A stretch of 64,000 bases of DNA from Streptomyces tateyamensis (GCF_003205575.1 NZ_PYBW01000095.1:49120-113119); one strand, 5' to 3'; numbered from the stretch's first letter, positions 1-8,796 are shown. Notes: generated by a model not told the origin, from the sequence alone. Translations and numbers: made by a program.

Positions 1-32
1 CATCATGCCGCAGCAAAGGGGAGGAACCGGCC

Positions 33-563
33 TTGAGGACACCGCCCACACCTGACGACCCGGAAGCATGGAACGCCTACCTAGCCGAGGGCAACGCCAA
101 GCAGGCGCGCAAACGAGTTGCGGTCGATCTGATCATCCGTGACCAGGACGGCCGTGTGCTTGTCGTCAACCCCAGCTACAAACCTGACTGGGACCTGCCG
201 GGCGGCATGGTCGAAGCCAACGAATCCCCCGAGGACGCAGGCCGACGGGAGATCCGCGAGGAACTGGGACTACAGCTCACGCCCGGTCGGCTGCTGGTGG
301 TCGAGTGGGTTCCGCCCCACGGCCCGTGGGATGATCAGCTCGCTTTCATCCTTGACGGCGGCGAGCTGTCCGCCGAGCAGTCAGCCGAACTCAGGCCGCA
401 CGACGGTGAGCTGTCAGAGCTAGCGATGATGGACCCGGCCGACGCCCGCCCGCTGCTCCGCCCTCGCTTGCACCCCCGCTATGACGCTGCCCTCGCGGCA
501 TTGGCCGACGGTCACGCTCGATACCTGAGCCCGAATCCACCGGCTGATGATTTCCGGGCCTGA
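33..563 (+). CDS. Nudix hydrolase
   Basis: Predicted soluble pyrophosphohydrolase of the Nudix superfamily, 176 aa; the nucleoside-diphosphate-linked substrate is not predictable. A complete Nudix box (G-x5-E-x7-RE-x2-EE-x-G) runs from about Gly58 to Leu80, with the metal-binding REIREEL core at 72-78. The start is TTG at 33, chosen because GGGGAGG lies about 7 bases upstream and no ATG fits. The last nine codons and the stop overlap the putative left inverted repeat of the IS1380 element (535-562), so the native C-terminus may have been replaced on insertion. The catalytic domain itself looks complete. Family assignment is firm; substrate and the intactness of the tail are not. Confidence 0.85.
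   Translation: MRTPPTPDDPEAWNAYLAEGNAKQARKRVAVDLIIRDQDGRVLVVNPSYKPDWDLPGGMVEANESPEDAGRREIREELGLQLTPGRLLVVEWVPPHGPWDDQLAFILDGGELSAEQSAELRPHDGELSELAMMDPADARPLLRPRLHPRYDAALAALADGHARYLSPNPPADDFRA
535..562 (+). repeat. putative IS left terminal inverted repeat
   Basis: Partner of 2215-2245. The first eight bases are identical after reverse complementing; the following bases match with small gaps. Found by eye, so the boundary is approximate. Confidence 0.4.
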
Positions 564-731
564 TCCCTCCCCGTCGCCGGTTGGCCGGGTGGGGCATGGG
601 TTTGAGGGTGTGCGGTGCCCGCCGCGTGCGGGTCGCGGCCTGTCCGTGGTCTCCGGGGCGGGGGGTGGGTGGTGGCAGCGGGGTGCCGGTGGCCGGTCGG
701 GGCCGTGGGGGTGGGGAGCGTCCGGGAGCGG

Positions 732-2129
732 TCAGGTCACGGGTGTGGGTGGGCGGTGGGCGGCTTCGAAGAGGTCGGTGAAGGCGTCTTGCCAGGGCCA
801 GTGCTCGGGTAGATGCACCGTCAGTTTCGTGCGGGCGGTGCGGGCCAGGCGGGCGGGGACGTTCACCAGGTGGGCGCGCAGGGTGGCGGTGGTGGCCTTG
901 GCGTGGAAGACGGAGGCCAGGGCTCCGGCGGCCCGCAGCAGGTTGTGGGACATTGCCCACAGGGTCAGCCAGGCGGCGTTGGCCTGGAAGTTCCCCGATG
1001 GCAGGTGGGCCAGCGGGCCGGACTTTCCGTCTGCGATGGCCTGCTCGACCACGGCGTGCCGCCGGTGGTGCAGTTCGGCCTGCAGCATCGCGAACGGGCT
1101 GTCGGTGAAGACGGGGTGGTAGCGCCAGGTGGTGAACAACTCGCCCTGTCCCTGGGCTGCTTCGGGGTTCAGTCGGCGCACCCGGCGCACGATCAGGCGG
1201 GCGGTGACCTGCTCGGCCTTCCTCCTCCCGGTGAAGGCGGTGTATTCGATCTCGGCGATCTCGGCGTCGGAGACCATCTCGCCGGTGTCCGGGTCGACGA
1301 AGGCGTCCGGGTAGCGGATCGGCGTCCAGGCGTCCTGGGGGATGTGGCCGATCGCCTTGGCGATGGAGGGGTTCATGCCGGTGGTCAAGGAGAAGCGGGC
1401 GCCGGCCCGGCGGCAGGCGGCGACCACGTCGGCGGTGTAGAACTTGCTGTCCGCGCGCACGATCCGCACTCCGGTGCCGCCCGCCTCCTTCGCGATCGCG
1501 AGGGCCTCGCCCACGAAGCTTTCGGTGCCGCGGACGTCGGCGGCCTTGCCGCGGCGCAGGCGGACCGCGCCGATCACGGGCCGGGCGGTGGGGGTGGACA
1601 GGGTGGCCAGGATCGGGTGCAGGGTGCGCTGGCCCTTGAGGCGGCCGACCTCGGCGCCCTGCTTGGCGTGGCCGTAGACGCGGCGATGGGTGGGGTCGAT
1701 GTCGATGAACATCAGCGTCTCGGCGCCGGGCAGCAGCGGGGTTTGCCGGGCCAGTGATGCGAGGAAGTCGCGGTGGACGCGGTGGAGTTGGCGGTTGTGG
1801 CCGTGCGTAAAGGAGCGCAGGAAGGTGCCCAGGGTGGAGGGCGCGCGCACCCCGGCGAAGGCACGGTCCATCGCGCCGTGCCGCAGCCGGGCCGCGTCGT
1901 CGATGGAGTCGGCCCCGGCGCACATCGCGCCGAGCAGGGACATCACCTTGTTGGCCGGGTGGGCGCCGCCGCTGTTGTCGGCGCCCTCGATCCGTATGGC
2001 GGAGGCGGCCAGCTCGGGCAGACCGGCCCGCTCGGCCAGCCGGACCAGCGGCAGCAGCCCGGCGTCGGCGATCAGGTTCGGCTCGTCGAAGACGGCGGAG
2101 ACCGCGGTGGCGGCAGGGCAGGATTGCAT
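732..2129 (-). CDS. IS1380-family transposase
   Basis: DDE-type transposase of 465 aa, full length for the family, starting at ATG 2129. The N-terminus (AVFDEPNLIADAGLLP) is the signature opening of actinobacterial IS1380 transposases. The RNase H-like core shows FIDIDPTHRRVYG around residues 142-154 and the RADSKFYTADV block around 225-235, which carry the first two catalytic aspartates; the C-terminal NFQANAAWLTLW block around 395-406 is also typical. No frameshift or internal stop is present, so the element may still be active. It is flanked by about 170 bases of non-coding IS DNA on its downstream side. Confidence 0.9.
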   Translation of the reverse strand: MQSCPAATAVSAVFDEPNLIADAGLLPLVRLAERAGLPELAASAIRIEGADNSGGAHPANKVMSLLGAMCAGADSIDDAARLRHGAMDRAFAGVRAPSTLGTFLRSFTHGHNRQLHRVHRDFLASLARQTPLLPGAETLMFIDIDPTHRRVYGHAKQGAEVGRLKGQRTLHPILATLSTPTARPVIGAVRLRRGKAADVRGTESFVGEALAIAKEAGGTGVRIVRADSKFYTADVVAACRRAGARFSLTTGMNPSIAKAIGHIPQDAWTPIRYPDAFVDPDTGEMVSDAEIAEIEYTAFTGRRKAEQVTARLIVRRVRRLNPEAAQGQGELFTTWRYHPVFTDSPFAMLQAELHHRRHAVVEQAIADGKSGPLAHLPSGNFQANAAWLTLWAMSHNLLRAAGALASVFHAKATTATLRAHLVNVPARLARTARTKLTVHLPEHWPWQDAFTDLFEAAHRPPTPVT

Positions 2130-2214
2130 CTCGCGGATGTTCTCTCGATCTGGCGACCTGGTTCTGTAGGAAGTCCCATCGTCCCAGGTCAGAGGGCATC
2201 CGCGCCCTCACGTC

Positions 2215-2245
2215 CAGGTCCCGGACAGATCATTCATCGGTGGAT
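2215..2245 (-). repeat. putative IS right terminal inverted repeat
   Basis: Reverse complement begins ATCCACCG and parallels 535-562. It also provides the stop codon of the truncated recombinase frame at 2234. Confidence 0.4.
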
Positions 2246-2737
2246 CGGGGCTGAGTGACGGGCACCCGATCTACTGAGCGTCGGAGCCACCCGGGGCCCC
2301 TCCATCCCTGCGAACACCAGCACCTTTCGGTGCTCCCTCGCCCACTTGGCGAGTTCGTGCATGTGCCCCATGGATCGGATGGCACGGTCGAAGCGCCACC
2401 ACACAAGGGCGTCGAAGCTGTCGGGGTCCGCGATCCAGCGGCCGAGCTCCGGACGTTCCCACGGAGCTGTCTTGCTCGCCGACACGTCAAGGTCGACGGC
2501 TTCGCGGCGCTGGTCACCCTCGCCGAAGTCGATGTTCAAAGCCGCGGCGGCGGTCTCGTTGGACTCGCGCTGTCGCTCGGGGCTGGTGGTCTCGTCCGTC
2601 AGCACGGACAGGCGGATAGCCGAGACGCCCCGCAGGCGCCCGGAGAACACGGTGCCCTCGGTACCGGGCAGGGTCGTCCTACCCTCCGGGGAGGGGGGCG
2701 AATTCCGCAGGTCACGGGTAATGGTGGCGGTCGACAC
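2234..2737 (-). pseudogene. truncated serine recombinase (N-terminal catalytic part)
   Basis: The 167-codon frame encodes the resolvase/invertase catalytic domain of a large serine recombinase. RLSVLTDETTSPERQR (about 42-57) holds the catalytic serine and an arginine-rich continuation, VDLDVSASKT (about 82-91) and WWRFDRAIRS (about 112-121) are typical of streptomycete recombinases, and WAREHRKVLVFA follows. Similarity stops near residue 140 (about position 2310). The whole DNA-binding recombinase and zinc-ribbon half, several hundred residues, is missing and the frame runs into the end of the IS. The first ~35 residues are also atypical. This is a dead remnant of an integrase-type gene, most likely cut by insertion or deletion. 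Confidence 0.75.
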
Positions 2738-3096
2738 CGGTGGTCACTCCAGAACTGGTAGTCCGGAGTGTTGGGGTCGGCGAGGACGGCCCAGCCCGTG
2801 CCGTCGGATTCCCGGCGATCGGCGACGAAGGCGGCACCGAGGCCCAGCAGCCGCTCGACCTCCTCCTCGCGCGAGGTCTTCGGGCGCAGGCACAGATGGA
2901 TCCGGTTCTTGACCGTCTTCGGCTCCGGCACCTGGTTGAAGTGCAGCAGCGGGCCCTCCGGCAGCATCACGTCAACCTCCGGATCGCCCGGCCTGTCCGC
3001 CGGATGCAGCGGGCAACCGGTCACCTCGCTCCAGAACCGTGCCAGCTCATAGGCATCCGCACAGTCGATCGCCACGTTCTGCACCACCGAGACCAT
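2599..3096 (-). CDS. VOC (glyoxalase-fold) protein, C-terminus disrupted
   Basis: Starts at ATG 3096. Residues 1-108 match the small glyoxalase-like VOC family: VQNVAIDCADAYELARFWSE opening, HPADRPGDPE, VPEPKTVKNRIHLCL and DGTGWAVLADP. Family members normally finish within about 15 residues with an ADPEGNEFCVL-type strand. Here, after ADP (about position 2773), the sequence becomes unrelated and the frame runs on as proline-rich noise overlapping the recombinase start. I infer that recombination removed the last beta strand, which usually carries a metal or substrate ligand. The protein may therefore be inactive, and its native role cannot be deduced. Confidence 0.6.
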   Translation of the reverse strand: MVSVVQNVAIDCADAYELARFWSEVTGCPLHPADRPGDPEVDVMLPEGPLLHFNQVPEPKTVKNRIHLCLRPKTSREEEVERLLGLGAAFVADRRESDGTGWAVLADPNTPDYQFWSDHRCRPPPLPVTCGIRPPPRRVGRPCPVPRAPCSPGACGASRLSACPC

Positions 3097-3281
3097 GCGG
3101 GTGAGCCTGCCTCAGCACGGGTGCATCGATCAAGCTCGGATGTCGCCCGACTCCCGCGTTGCGCAGCGAGATCCCTGCGCAGGTGGCGGCATGCTCGGAA
3201 GGTGGCGGCAGCGTGCCGCCGCACTTTCGGGGTAAGCGGTGCTCCACTGCCGGATCGTGCTCCCAGAGAGGCAGGACCTCC

Positions 3282-4151
3282 ATGTGCCGTCTGTTCGGCA
3301 TGACCAGTGCACCCAGGCGCAGCCGCGCGACGTTCTGGCTCCTGGAGGCGCCGGACAACCTCAGTGTCCAGAGCCGCCGGGAGCCCGACGGCACCGGCCT
3401 GGGCTACTTCACCGCCGACGGGACACCGCGGTTGCACAAGGCTCCCGTGGCCGCGTTCCAGGACCGTGCCTTCGCCCAGGAGGCCGCGGTGGTGGAGTCG
3501 ACGACGTTCCTGGCCCACATCCGCTATGCCTCCACCGGCGCCCTGGAAGACGCGAACACTCATCCGTTCGAGCAGGCCGGGCGGCTGTTCGCGCACAACG
3601 GGGTGATCGAGGATCTGGACCGGCTCGACGCCCACCTCGGGCCGGACCGGTCGCTGGTGACGGGGGACACCGACTCGGAGCGCTTCTTCGCCCTGATCAC
3701 CCGGGAGACCGCCGCTCGCGGCGGCAGTGTCGCGGACGGCATCGAGGCCGCCGCCCGCTGGGTGTCCGAGAACCTGCCCGTCTACGCGCTGAACATCGTC
3801 CTCACCACCGCCGACGAGCTGTGGGCGCTGCGCTACCCGGACACCCATGAGCTGTACGTGCTGGAACGCCGGCCCGGCGGGCACCACGGCGACCGGCACC
3901 TGGACCACGCCGGCTCCGCCGGACGCATGCGTATCCACTCCGGCGACCTCGCCCGCACCCGGGCGACCGTGGTGGCCAGTGAGCGCATGGACGACAACCC
4001 GCACTGGCAGCTGATGGAACCGGGCGAGCTCCTCCACATCGGCCCCGGTCACACCGTCACCCGCCAGGTCGTCCTGCCGCAGGAGCCCGTTCACCGCCTG
4101 ACCCTGGCGGATCTGCGCCCAGCGGCCGCCACTTCCCAGCAAGGGGCCTGA
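3282..4151 (+). CDS. class II glutamine amidotransferase
   Basis: N-terminal-nucleophile (Ntn) amidotransferase of 289 aa that would release ammonia from glutamine or act as a related amidohydrolase (YafJ/EgtC group). The start is ATG 3282 because the protein must begin Met-Cys: Cys2 becomes the nucleophile after Met removal (MCRLFG). Further Ntn signatures are AHIRYAS (about 78-84) and FAHNGVIEDL (about 104-113), which form the glutamine pocket. No synthase domain is fused, so the partner or substrate is unknown. It stands alone, followed by a strong palindrome at 4187-4208. EgtC would normally sit in an egt operon, and no other ergothioneine genes are nearby. Confidence 0.85.
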   Translation: MCRLFGMTSAPRRSRATFWLLEAPDNLSVQSRREPDGTGLGYFTADGTPRLHKAPVAAFQDRAFAQEAAVVESTTFLAHIRYASTGALEDANTHPFEQAGRLFAHNGVIEDLDRLDAHLGPDRSLVTGDTDSERFFALITRETAARGGSVADGIEAAARWVSENLPVYALNIVLTTADELWALRYPDTHELYVLERRPGGHHGDRHLDHAGSAGRMRIHSGDLARTRATVVASERMDDNPHWQLMEPGELLHIGPGHTVTRQVVLPQEPVHRLTLADLRPAAATSQQGA

Positions 4152-4186
4152 CGCGCCGCCACCTGCTTCGCGGCCACGCAACGCCT

Positions 4187-4208
4187 CTGCGCCGGGGCCC
4201 CGGCGCAG
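4187..4208 (+). terminator. perfect 22-bp GC palindrome after the amidotransferase
   Basis: The two 11-base arms (CTGCGCCGGGG and its complement) abut with no spacer, 35 bases past the amidotransferase stop. As RNA it would fold into a very stable hairpin with a small loop, consistent with a terminator. It lacks a clear T-run, as is common in this GC range, and a dimeric protein-binding site is an alternative. Confidence 0.5.
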
Positions 4209-4338
4209 GCAGACGGGTCGAGGGCGGACCGAAGCGGTGCGCCGCCGCGTGGAGTCGTCCGGGCTCGCCGATAGTCGTGTGTACGCAGCCGAATGGTTTG
4301 TCCTGTTCGGGGCGCACCGCTGTGAATCCGGAGGACAG

Positions 4339-6606
4339 ATGAGCAAGTCCAACCCCGTGCACAAGCTGGTCGACGCCGTGGCTGACGCCGTGTCCGACCG
4401 CAGGGACCGCGACCGATCGCACGTACCGGGCGCCCCCGGCGCGGAGCCGGCCCAGGTGGCGGAGCCCACCGAGCCGCGCGCGCCGCTGCCGACCAAGCCC
4501 GACCAGGGCGCGCCTGACACCGTGTCGGCGACGGGCCGCGGTGGCGGCGGCGCGGCGGACGTGCGCGCCCAGAACGGCGGCTACCTGACCACCGCCCAAG
4601 GCGCGCGGCTGCCCGACAGCGACCACTCCCTGAAGGCCGGCCCCCGTGGCCCGGTGCTGCTGCAGGACCACCACCTGCGCGAGAAGATCACTCACTTCGA
4701 CCACGAGCGGATTCCCGAGCGGGTCGTCCACGCCCGGGGCGCCGCCGCGCACGGCGTCTTCCGCGGCTACGGCACGGCCGGCGCGGTGACCAGGGCCGCC
4801 TTCCTGGCCGAAGGCGTCGAGACGCCGGTGTTCGTGCGCTTCTCCACGGTGCTGGGCTCGCGCGGCTCGGCGGACACCGTGCGCGACACCCGCGGTTTCG
4901 CCACCAAGTTCTACACCACCGACGGTGTCTTCGACCTGGTCGGCAACAACATCCCGGTCTTCTTCATCCAGGACGCGATCAAGTTCCCCGACGTCGTCCA
5001 TGCCGCGAAGCCGCACCCGGACCGCGAGATCCCACAGGCGCAGAGCGCGCACGACACGTTCTGGGACTTCGTCTCGCTGCACACCGAGGCCACCCATCAC
5101 ACGCTGTGGAACATGTCCGACCGCGGGATCCCGCGCTCGTACCGGATGATGGAGGGCTTCGGCGTCCACACCTTCCGGCTGGTCAACGCCGAGGGTGCGA
5201 GCGCCCTGGTCAAGTTCCACTGGAAGCCCAGGCTCGGCGTGCACTCCCTGGTCTGGGAGGAGGCGCAGCTGATCGCCGGCATGGATCCCGACTTCCACCG
5301 CCGGGACCTGGCGGACGCGATCGAGGCCGGCGCGCTCCCCCAGTGGGAGCTCGGCATCCAGACCTTCCCGGACAGCCCGGAGCAGACCTTCCAGGGCATC
5401 GACCTGCTCGACCCGACCAAGATCGTGCCCGAGGAACTGGCCCCCGTGCAGCCCGTCGGGCTGATGACCCTCACCGCCAACCCGACCAACTTCTTCGCCG
5501 AGACCGAGCAGGTGGCCTTCCACCCCGGCCACCTGGTGCCCGGCATCGACATCACCGACGACCCGCTGCTCTCGGGCCGTCTCTTCTCCTACCTGGACAC
5601 CCAGATCACCCGCCTGGGCGGCCCGAACTTCGCCCAGATCCCGATCAACCGCACCCACGCGCCGGTCAACGACATGCTCCGCGACGGGTTCCACCAGGAC
5701 GCCGTCCACGGCGGTGTCGCCCCCTACAAGCCGAACTCCCTGGACGGCGGCTGCCCGTTCTTCGCCGGCGGGACCGAGCACGCGTACATCGAGCACCCCA
5801 CGCCGATCGCCGCCGCGTCCAAGGTGCGCGAGGCTCCCGCCTCGTTCGCCGACCACTTCACCCAGCCGCGCCTGTTCTGGCTCAGCCTCACCTCCGTCGA
5901 GCAGCAGCACGTCATCGCCGCCTACACCTTCGAACTGTCCAAGGTCTACGAGCCGGCGATCAGGGAGCGCACGCTGGGCGTGCTGGCCAACGTCGACCCC
6001 ACGCTGTGCGCCGAGGTCGCGGCCGGACTGGGGCTGCCGACGCCCGAGCCGACCGTGGCCCTGCCGCAGGCGGAGCCGAGTCCGGCGCTCTCGCAGCTCG
6101 GCGCGGAGTGGCCGGCCGAGGGCCGCGTGATCGGCATCGTCGCCGACCCGACCAGCGACGCGGGCCTGGTACGCGAGGTCCGGGACGCGGTTCGCCGAGC
6201 CGGGATGACGGCTCTGGTCGTCGCCCCCACCGGTGCGCCCCTGGCGGACGACCTCCCGGTCCAGCGCACCTTCGCGGCCGCCCGTTCGGTGGAGTTCGAC
6301 GCGCTGGTCCTGCTCGCCACCCCCGCGCCGGGAGTCGACGACCACGGGGCTCGCGACGCCAAGTCCAACGGGCCCTCGGCGGTCGACTCGCGCGTCGCGC
6401 TGCTCGTCAACGAGGCCTACCGCCACGCCAAGCCGCTGGGTGGCCACCCCGGCGCCCGCGCGGTGTGGACGGCCGCCTGGGTCGACCCGCAGGCCCCCGG
6501 CGTACTGACGGGCGAGGACCTTGCGGAGGTCGTCGCCCGCCTCGCCGGCCTCCTCGGCGCCCACCGCGTGTGGGACCGCTTCCCCGCGCCCATCGCGCGC
6601 CCTTAG
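4339..6606 (+). CDS. katE: large-subunit catalase (KatE/HPII type)
   Basis: Heme catalase that dismutates hydrogen peroxide, 755 aa, the size of clade 2 large-subunit enzymes. The start is ATG 4339, preceded by GGAGG at 4330. An extended N-terminal arm leads into the core: RVVHARGAAAHGVF contains the distal catalytic His, VRFSTVLGSRGSADTVRDTRGFA is the NADPH/heme-side block, GNNIPVFFIQDA carries the conserved Asn, and SYLDTQITRLG provides the proximal Tyr. After the core, about residues 595-750 form the flavodoxin/DJ-1-like C-terminal domain of this clade (GRVIGIVADPTSDAGL). It lies upstream of a CsbD-like gene, fitting a general stress locus. Confidence 0.95.
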   Translation: MSKSNPVHKLVDAVADAVSDRRDRDRSHVPGAPGAEPAQVAEPTEPRAPLPTKPDQGAPDTVSATGRGGGGAADVRAQNGGYLTTAQGARLPDSDHSLKAGPRGPVLLQDHHLREKITHFDHERIPERVVHARGAAAHGVFRGYGTAGAVTRAAFLAEGVETPVFVRFSTVLGSRGSADTVRDTRGFATKFYTTDGVFDLVGNNIPVFFIQDAIKFPDVVHAAKPHPDREIPQAQSAHDTFWDFVSLHTEATHHTLWNMSDRGIPRSYRMMEGFGVHTFRLVNAEGASALVKFHWKPRLGVHSLVWEEAQLIAGMDPDFHRRDLADAIEAGALPQWELGIQTFPDSPEQTFQGIDLLDPTKIVPEELAPVQPVGLMTLTANPTNFFAETEQVAFHPGHLVPGIDITDDPLLSGRLFSYLDTQITRLGGPNFAQIPINRTHAPVNDMLRDGFHQDAVHGGVAPYKPNSLDGGCPFFAGGTEHAYIEHPTPIAAASKVREAPASFADHFTQPRLFWLSLTSVEQQHVIAAYTFELSKVYEPAIRERTLGVLANVDPTLCAEVAAGLGLPTPEPTVALPQAEPSPALSQLGAEWPAEGRVIGIVADPTSDAGLVREVRDAVRRAGMTALVVAPTGAPLADDLPVQRTFAAARSVEFDALVLLATPAPGVDDHGARDAKSNGPSAVDSRVALLVNEAYRHAKPLGGHPGARAVWTAAWVDPQAPGVLTGEDLAEVVARLAGLLGAHRVWDRFPAPIARP

Positions 6607-6728
6607 CGCCTGGTCGGTCAAGCCCGGATCACCCGGACGGCCGGTCCGCCGACATTCCGCGTGCATGAGCGCGGGAACGCGGGGCACGCGAAGCGAGAAC
6701 GAGACACCGCTGATCTTGGAGGGCTGCG

Positions 6729-6902
6729 ATGAGCGCCGAAAACAAAATCGAGAACACCGGCGACAAGATCGAGGGGAAGATCAAGGAGACGACGGGCAAG
6801 GCCCTCGGCAACGAACGCATGGAAGCCGAAGGCAAGGGCGACCAGGTGAAGGGCGACCTCAAGCAGGCCGTCGAGCACCTGAAGGACGCCTTCAAGCACT
6901 GA
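6729..6902 (+). CDS. CsbD family stress protein
   Basis: A 57-residue, highly charged, probably helical protein. CsbD family members are sigma-B-type general stress proteins of unknown biochemical function. The repeated NTGDKIEGKIKETTGKALGN and AEGKGDQVKGDLKQ pattern is diagnostic. The start is ATG 6729 with GGAGGG about 7 bases upstream. It follows katE by 122 bases and is closed by a strong hairpin at 6908-6950, so it is probably a short transcript of its own or the end of the katE unit. Confidence 0.9.
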   Translation: MSAENKIENTGDKIEGKIKETTGKALGNERMEAEGKGDQVKGDLKQAVEHLKDAFKH

Positions 6903-6907
6903 CCGGC

Positions 6908-6950
6908 ACCCGTTGGCGGGCGATGACGAGGGCATCGCCCGCCAACGGGT
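6908..6950 (+). terminator. strong hairpin terminator after csbD-like gene
   Basis: A perfect 18-bp inverted repeat (6908-6925 with 6933-6950) with a 7-base loop begins 6 bases after the CsbD stop codon. Confidence 0.85.
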
Positions 6951-7083
6951 CGCTTGCCGCCCGGCGCACCGCACGGCACCGCTCCGGGCGGAGTGAGAAT
7001 CCAGTAGCCAGTGGCGCCCGCCCGATGGTTGGCCACCCCCAGCGAGCCGCCCACGGCCGTGGGGCCGTTGCGAGAGACCAACG

Positions 7084-8103
7084 ATGACCATTTCCTTCTC
7101 CGCGTGTCTTGCGGCGGCCGCTCTGGTCCTGCTGATCTTCCTACGGCGTTACGACGGTGACCGGCGCCGTTTCGGCAACGCGGTCCTTCTGGGCCTGTGC
7201 TCGCTTCTCCTGTTGGCCGGTTCGTTCGTCGCGCTCTCCCACCTGCACCGGCCGGTGACCCGGACGGTAGCCGCGGGCGTCGCCGTGGGGACCGCCGTGG
7301 GTGCGATGGCCATCGCGGGATTCCTGCTGGCCAACGGGATCCGGATGATCCGTACGGAAGGCGGCCGCCCGGCCAACCTGCTCTCGCTGCTGGCGGGTGC
7401 GGCGATCCTGGGGACGCTCGGTCTGCTGGCTGCCGCCGCACAGGTCGACAGCGGACTCCTGCGCGCGGTGGCCACCACCGTGCTGTTCCTGGCCGGCTAC
7501 CTCTGCTTCCTCTTCGCCTGCTTCGTCGGCTACGCCGCCCTCTACCAGCAGGTCGCGGTGCGCCGCCCGGTCGACTTCGTCGTCGTCCTCGGCGCCGGGC
7601 TGACGGACGGATCCGCCGTCCCACCACTGCTGGCCTCGCGGCTGGACCGGGCGCTCGCCCTGTACCGGCACCAGCGGGCACGAGGGCGGTCCCCCGACCT
7701 GCTGGTCTCCGGCGGCAAGGGCTCGGACGAACAGGTTCCGGAGGCCGAGGCGATGGCCGACTACCTCAGGCGCCGGGGAGTCCCGGACAGTCACCTCGTG
7801 CAGGAGTGCGCCTCGACCAGCACCGAGGAGAACCTGAAGTTCAGCCGGGAGCTGATGGAGCGGCTGCGGCCGGGCTCCAGCTGCGTCATCGTGACGAACG
7901 ACTTCCACGCGTTTCGCGCGGCCGTCCTCGCGCGCCGGGCCGGCGTGCGGGGCGAAGCCGCGGGCTCGCCGACGGCGGCGTACTACTGGCCCAGCGCGAC
8001 GCTGCGGGAGTTCGCCGCCGTACTGGCCACCTATCCGCTGACGAATCTGGGGGCAGGGGGCCTGGTCTGTGCAGCCGGGGTGTGGGCGGGCTGGCACGGC
8101 TGA
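7084..8103 (+). CDS. YdcF-like membrane protein (DUF218 domain)
   Basis: 339 aa. The first ~155 residues contain about five hydrophobic segments (roughly 3-20, 34-52, 60-85, 98-118, 128-152). A cytosolic or extracytoplasmic YdcF/DUF218 domain follows: VDFVVVLGAGLTDGSAVPPLLASRLDRAL at about 163-191, then LLVSGGKGSDEQVPEAEAMADYL, STSTEENLKFS and VTNDFHAFRAAVLAR. DUF218 proteins include SanA- and ElyC-type envelope proteins, but the activity is not established. A last hydrophobic stretch lies near the C-terminus. It converges with the anti-sigma gene on the other strand, and the two share a hairpin in the 66-base gap. Confidence 0.85.
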   Translation: MTISFSACLAAAALVLLIFLRRYDGDRRRFGNAVLLGLCSLLLLAGSFVALSHLHRPVTRTVAAGVAVGTAVGAMAIAGFLLANGIRMIRTEGGRPANLLSLLAGAAILGTLGLLAAAAQVDSGLLRAVATTVLFLAGYLCFLFACFVGYAALYQQVAVRRPVDFVVVLGAGLTDGSAVPPLLASRLDRALALYRHQRARGRSPDLLVSGGKGSDEQVPEAEAMADYLRRRGVPDSHLVQECASTSTEENLKFSRELMERLRPGSSCVIVTNDFHAFRAAVLARRAGVRGEAAGSPTAAYYWPSATLREFAAVLATYPLTNLGAGGLVCAAGVWAGWHG

Positions 8104-8137
8104 GCCGGGCACGGCGACCGGCACGGCGACCGGCGCG

Positions 8138-8167
8138 GTGAGCGGTGCGAGAACTCGCGCCGCTCAC
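8138..8167. terminator. bidirectional hairpin between convergent genes
   Basis: Inverted repeat 8138-8151 with 8154-8167, 14 bp with one G-T wobble, located between the stop codons of the YdcF-like (+) and anti-sigma (-) genes. A 12-base direct repeat (GCACGGCGACCG twice) lies just upstream. Confidence 0.6.
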
Positions 8168-8169
8168 GC

Positions 8170-8640
8170 TCACCTTCCGGGGAGGTCGAACTCCGCCCAC
8201 ACCGACTTCCCCGGCGCGCCGGCGCGAGGCGCGTGACCCCAACGGCTGGCGAGCAGCGCGATCGCGCGCAGCCCGTGCCCGCCCGGCCGGCTGGGGCTGT
8301 GCGGCAGCCGGGGCCTGGGAAGGGTGTCGGCCCGGTCCAGGACCTCGATCCGCAGGACGCTGCTGGTGGCGGACAGAACGAGCAGCTCCACGCCGCCGGC
8401 GTGCTGACACGCGTTGGTGGCCAGTTCGGAGACCACCAGCACGATGTCCTCCGCCTGCGCCTGCTGCCGCGGGTCGGGCGACCGCAGCCAGCCCCACTCG
8501 TGCAGAGCCGTCCGCACCTGCTCGCGGCAGCGGCCGACAGCCCCCGCACCGGACGCTACGGCGAAGCGGCGGGTCTGGCCTGCGGGGGGCAGGCCGGGCA
8601 GCGGGGCCGGGGCCGTCATCGTGTACTCACTCGTGCTCAT
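8170..8640 (-). CDS. RsbW-like anti-sigma factor serine kinase
   Basis: GHKL ATPase of the RsbW/SpoIIAB group, 156 aa, expected to bind a sigma factor or phosphorylate a STAS antagonist. ATP-fold motifs: DIVLVVSELATNACQHA (N box, about 64-80), VLRIEVLDRADTLP (G1-like Asp region) and GGHGLRAIALLASRWG (G2 box, about 122-137). The start is ATG 8640 with GAGGT upstream; a longer frame begins at 8688 but lacks a ribosome site. It lies downstream of a STAS gene on the same strand, the expected substrate. The many paralogues in streptomycetes prevent naming its sigma factor. Confidence 0.85.
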   Translation of the reverse strand: MSTSEYTMTAPAPLPGLPPAGQTRRFAVASGAGAVGRCREQVRTALHEWGWLRSPDPRQQAQAEDIVLVVSELATNACQHAGGVELLVLSATSSVLRIEVLDRADTLPRPRLPHSPSRPGGHGLRAIALLASRWGHAPRAGAPGKSVWAEFDLPGR

Positions 8641-8796
8641 CTGACCTCGCTTCGATACCGGTCCGCACTGGATTCTGCCTGCCTTCACCCCGACCGTTGG
8701 TATCCGTCTGCCCCCTGCGCCGCGATGGACTCCGCCGAACCAGCTGCCATCGGCTTTTCTGGCGAGGGCTCCTGACGGAGGTCGGGGCGTGGCGCG

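Larger units (their letters stand above)
535..2245 (-). mobile_element. IS1380-family insertion sequence
   Basis: About 1.7 kb, the usual size for this family, with one transposase gene on the minus strand. I propose ends from an imperfect inverted repeat: 535-562 and the reverse complement of 2215-2245 both begin ATCCACCG and share ATGAT and TCCGGG blocks at matching distances. I could not find the 4-bp target duplication expected for IS1380 at these exact edges, so the borders may be off by a few bases. The left edge lies inside the Nudix reading frame and the right edge abuts a truncated serine recombinase. Confidence 0.6.

Noticed and set aside
391..2211. 606-codon minus-strand frame over the IS
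   Set aside because: It overlaps the clear IS1380 transposase in another frame and is an Arg/Pro-rich shadow.
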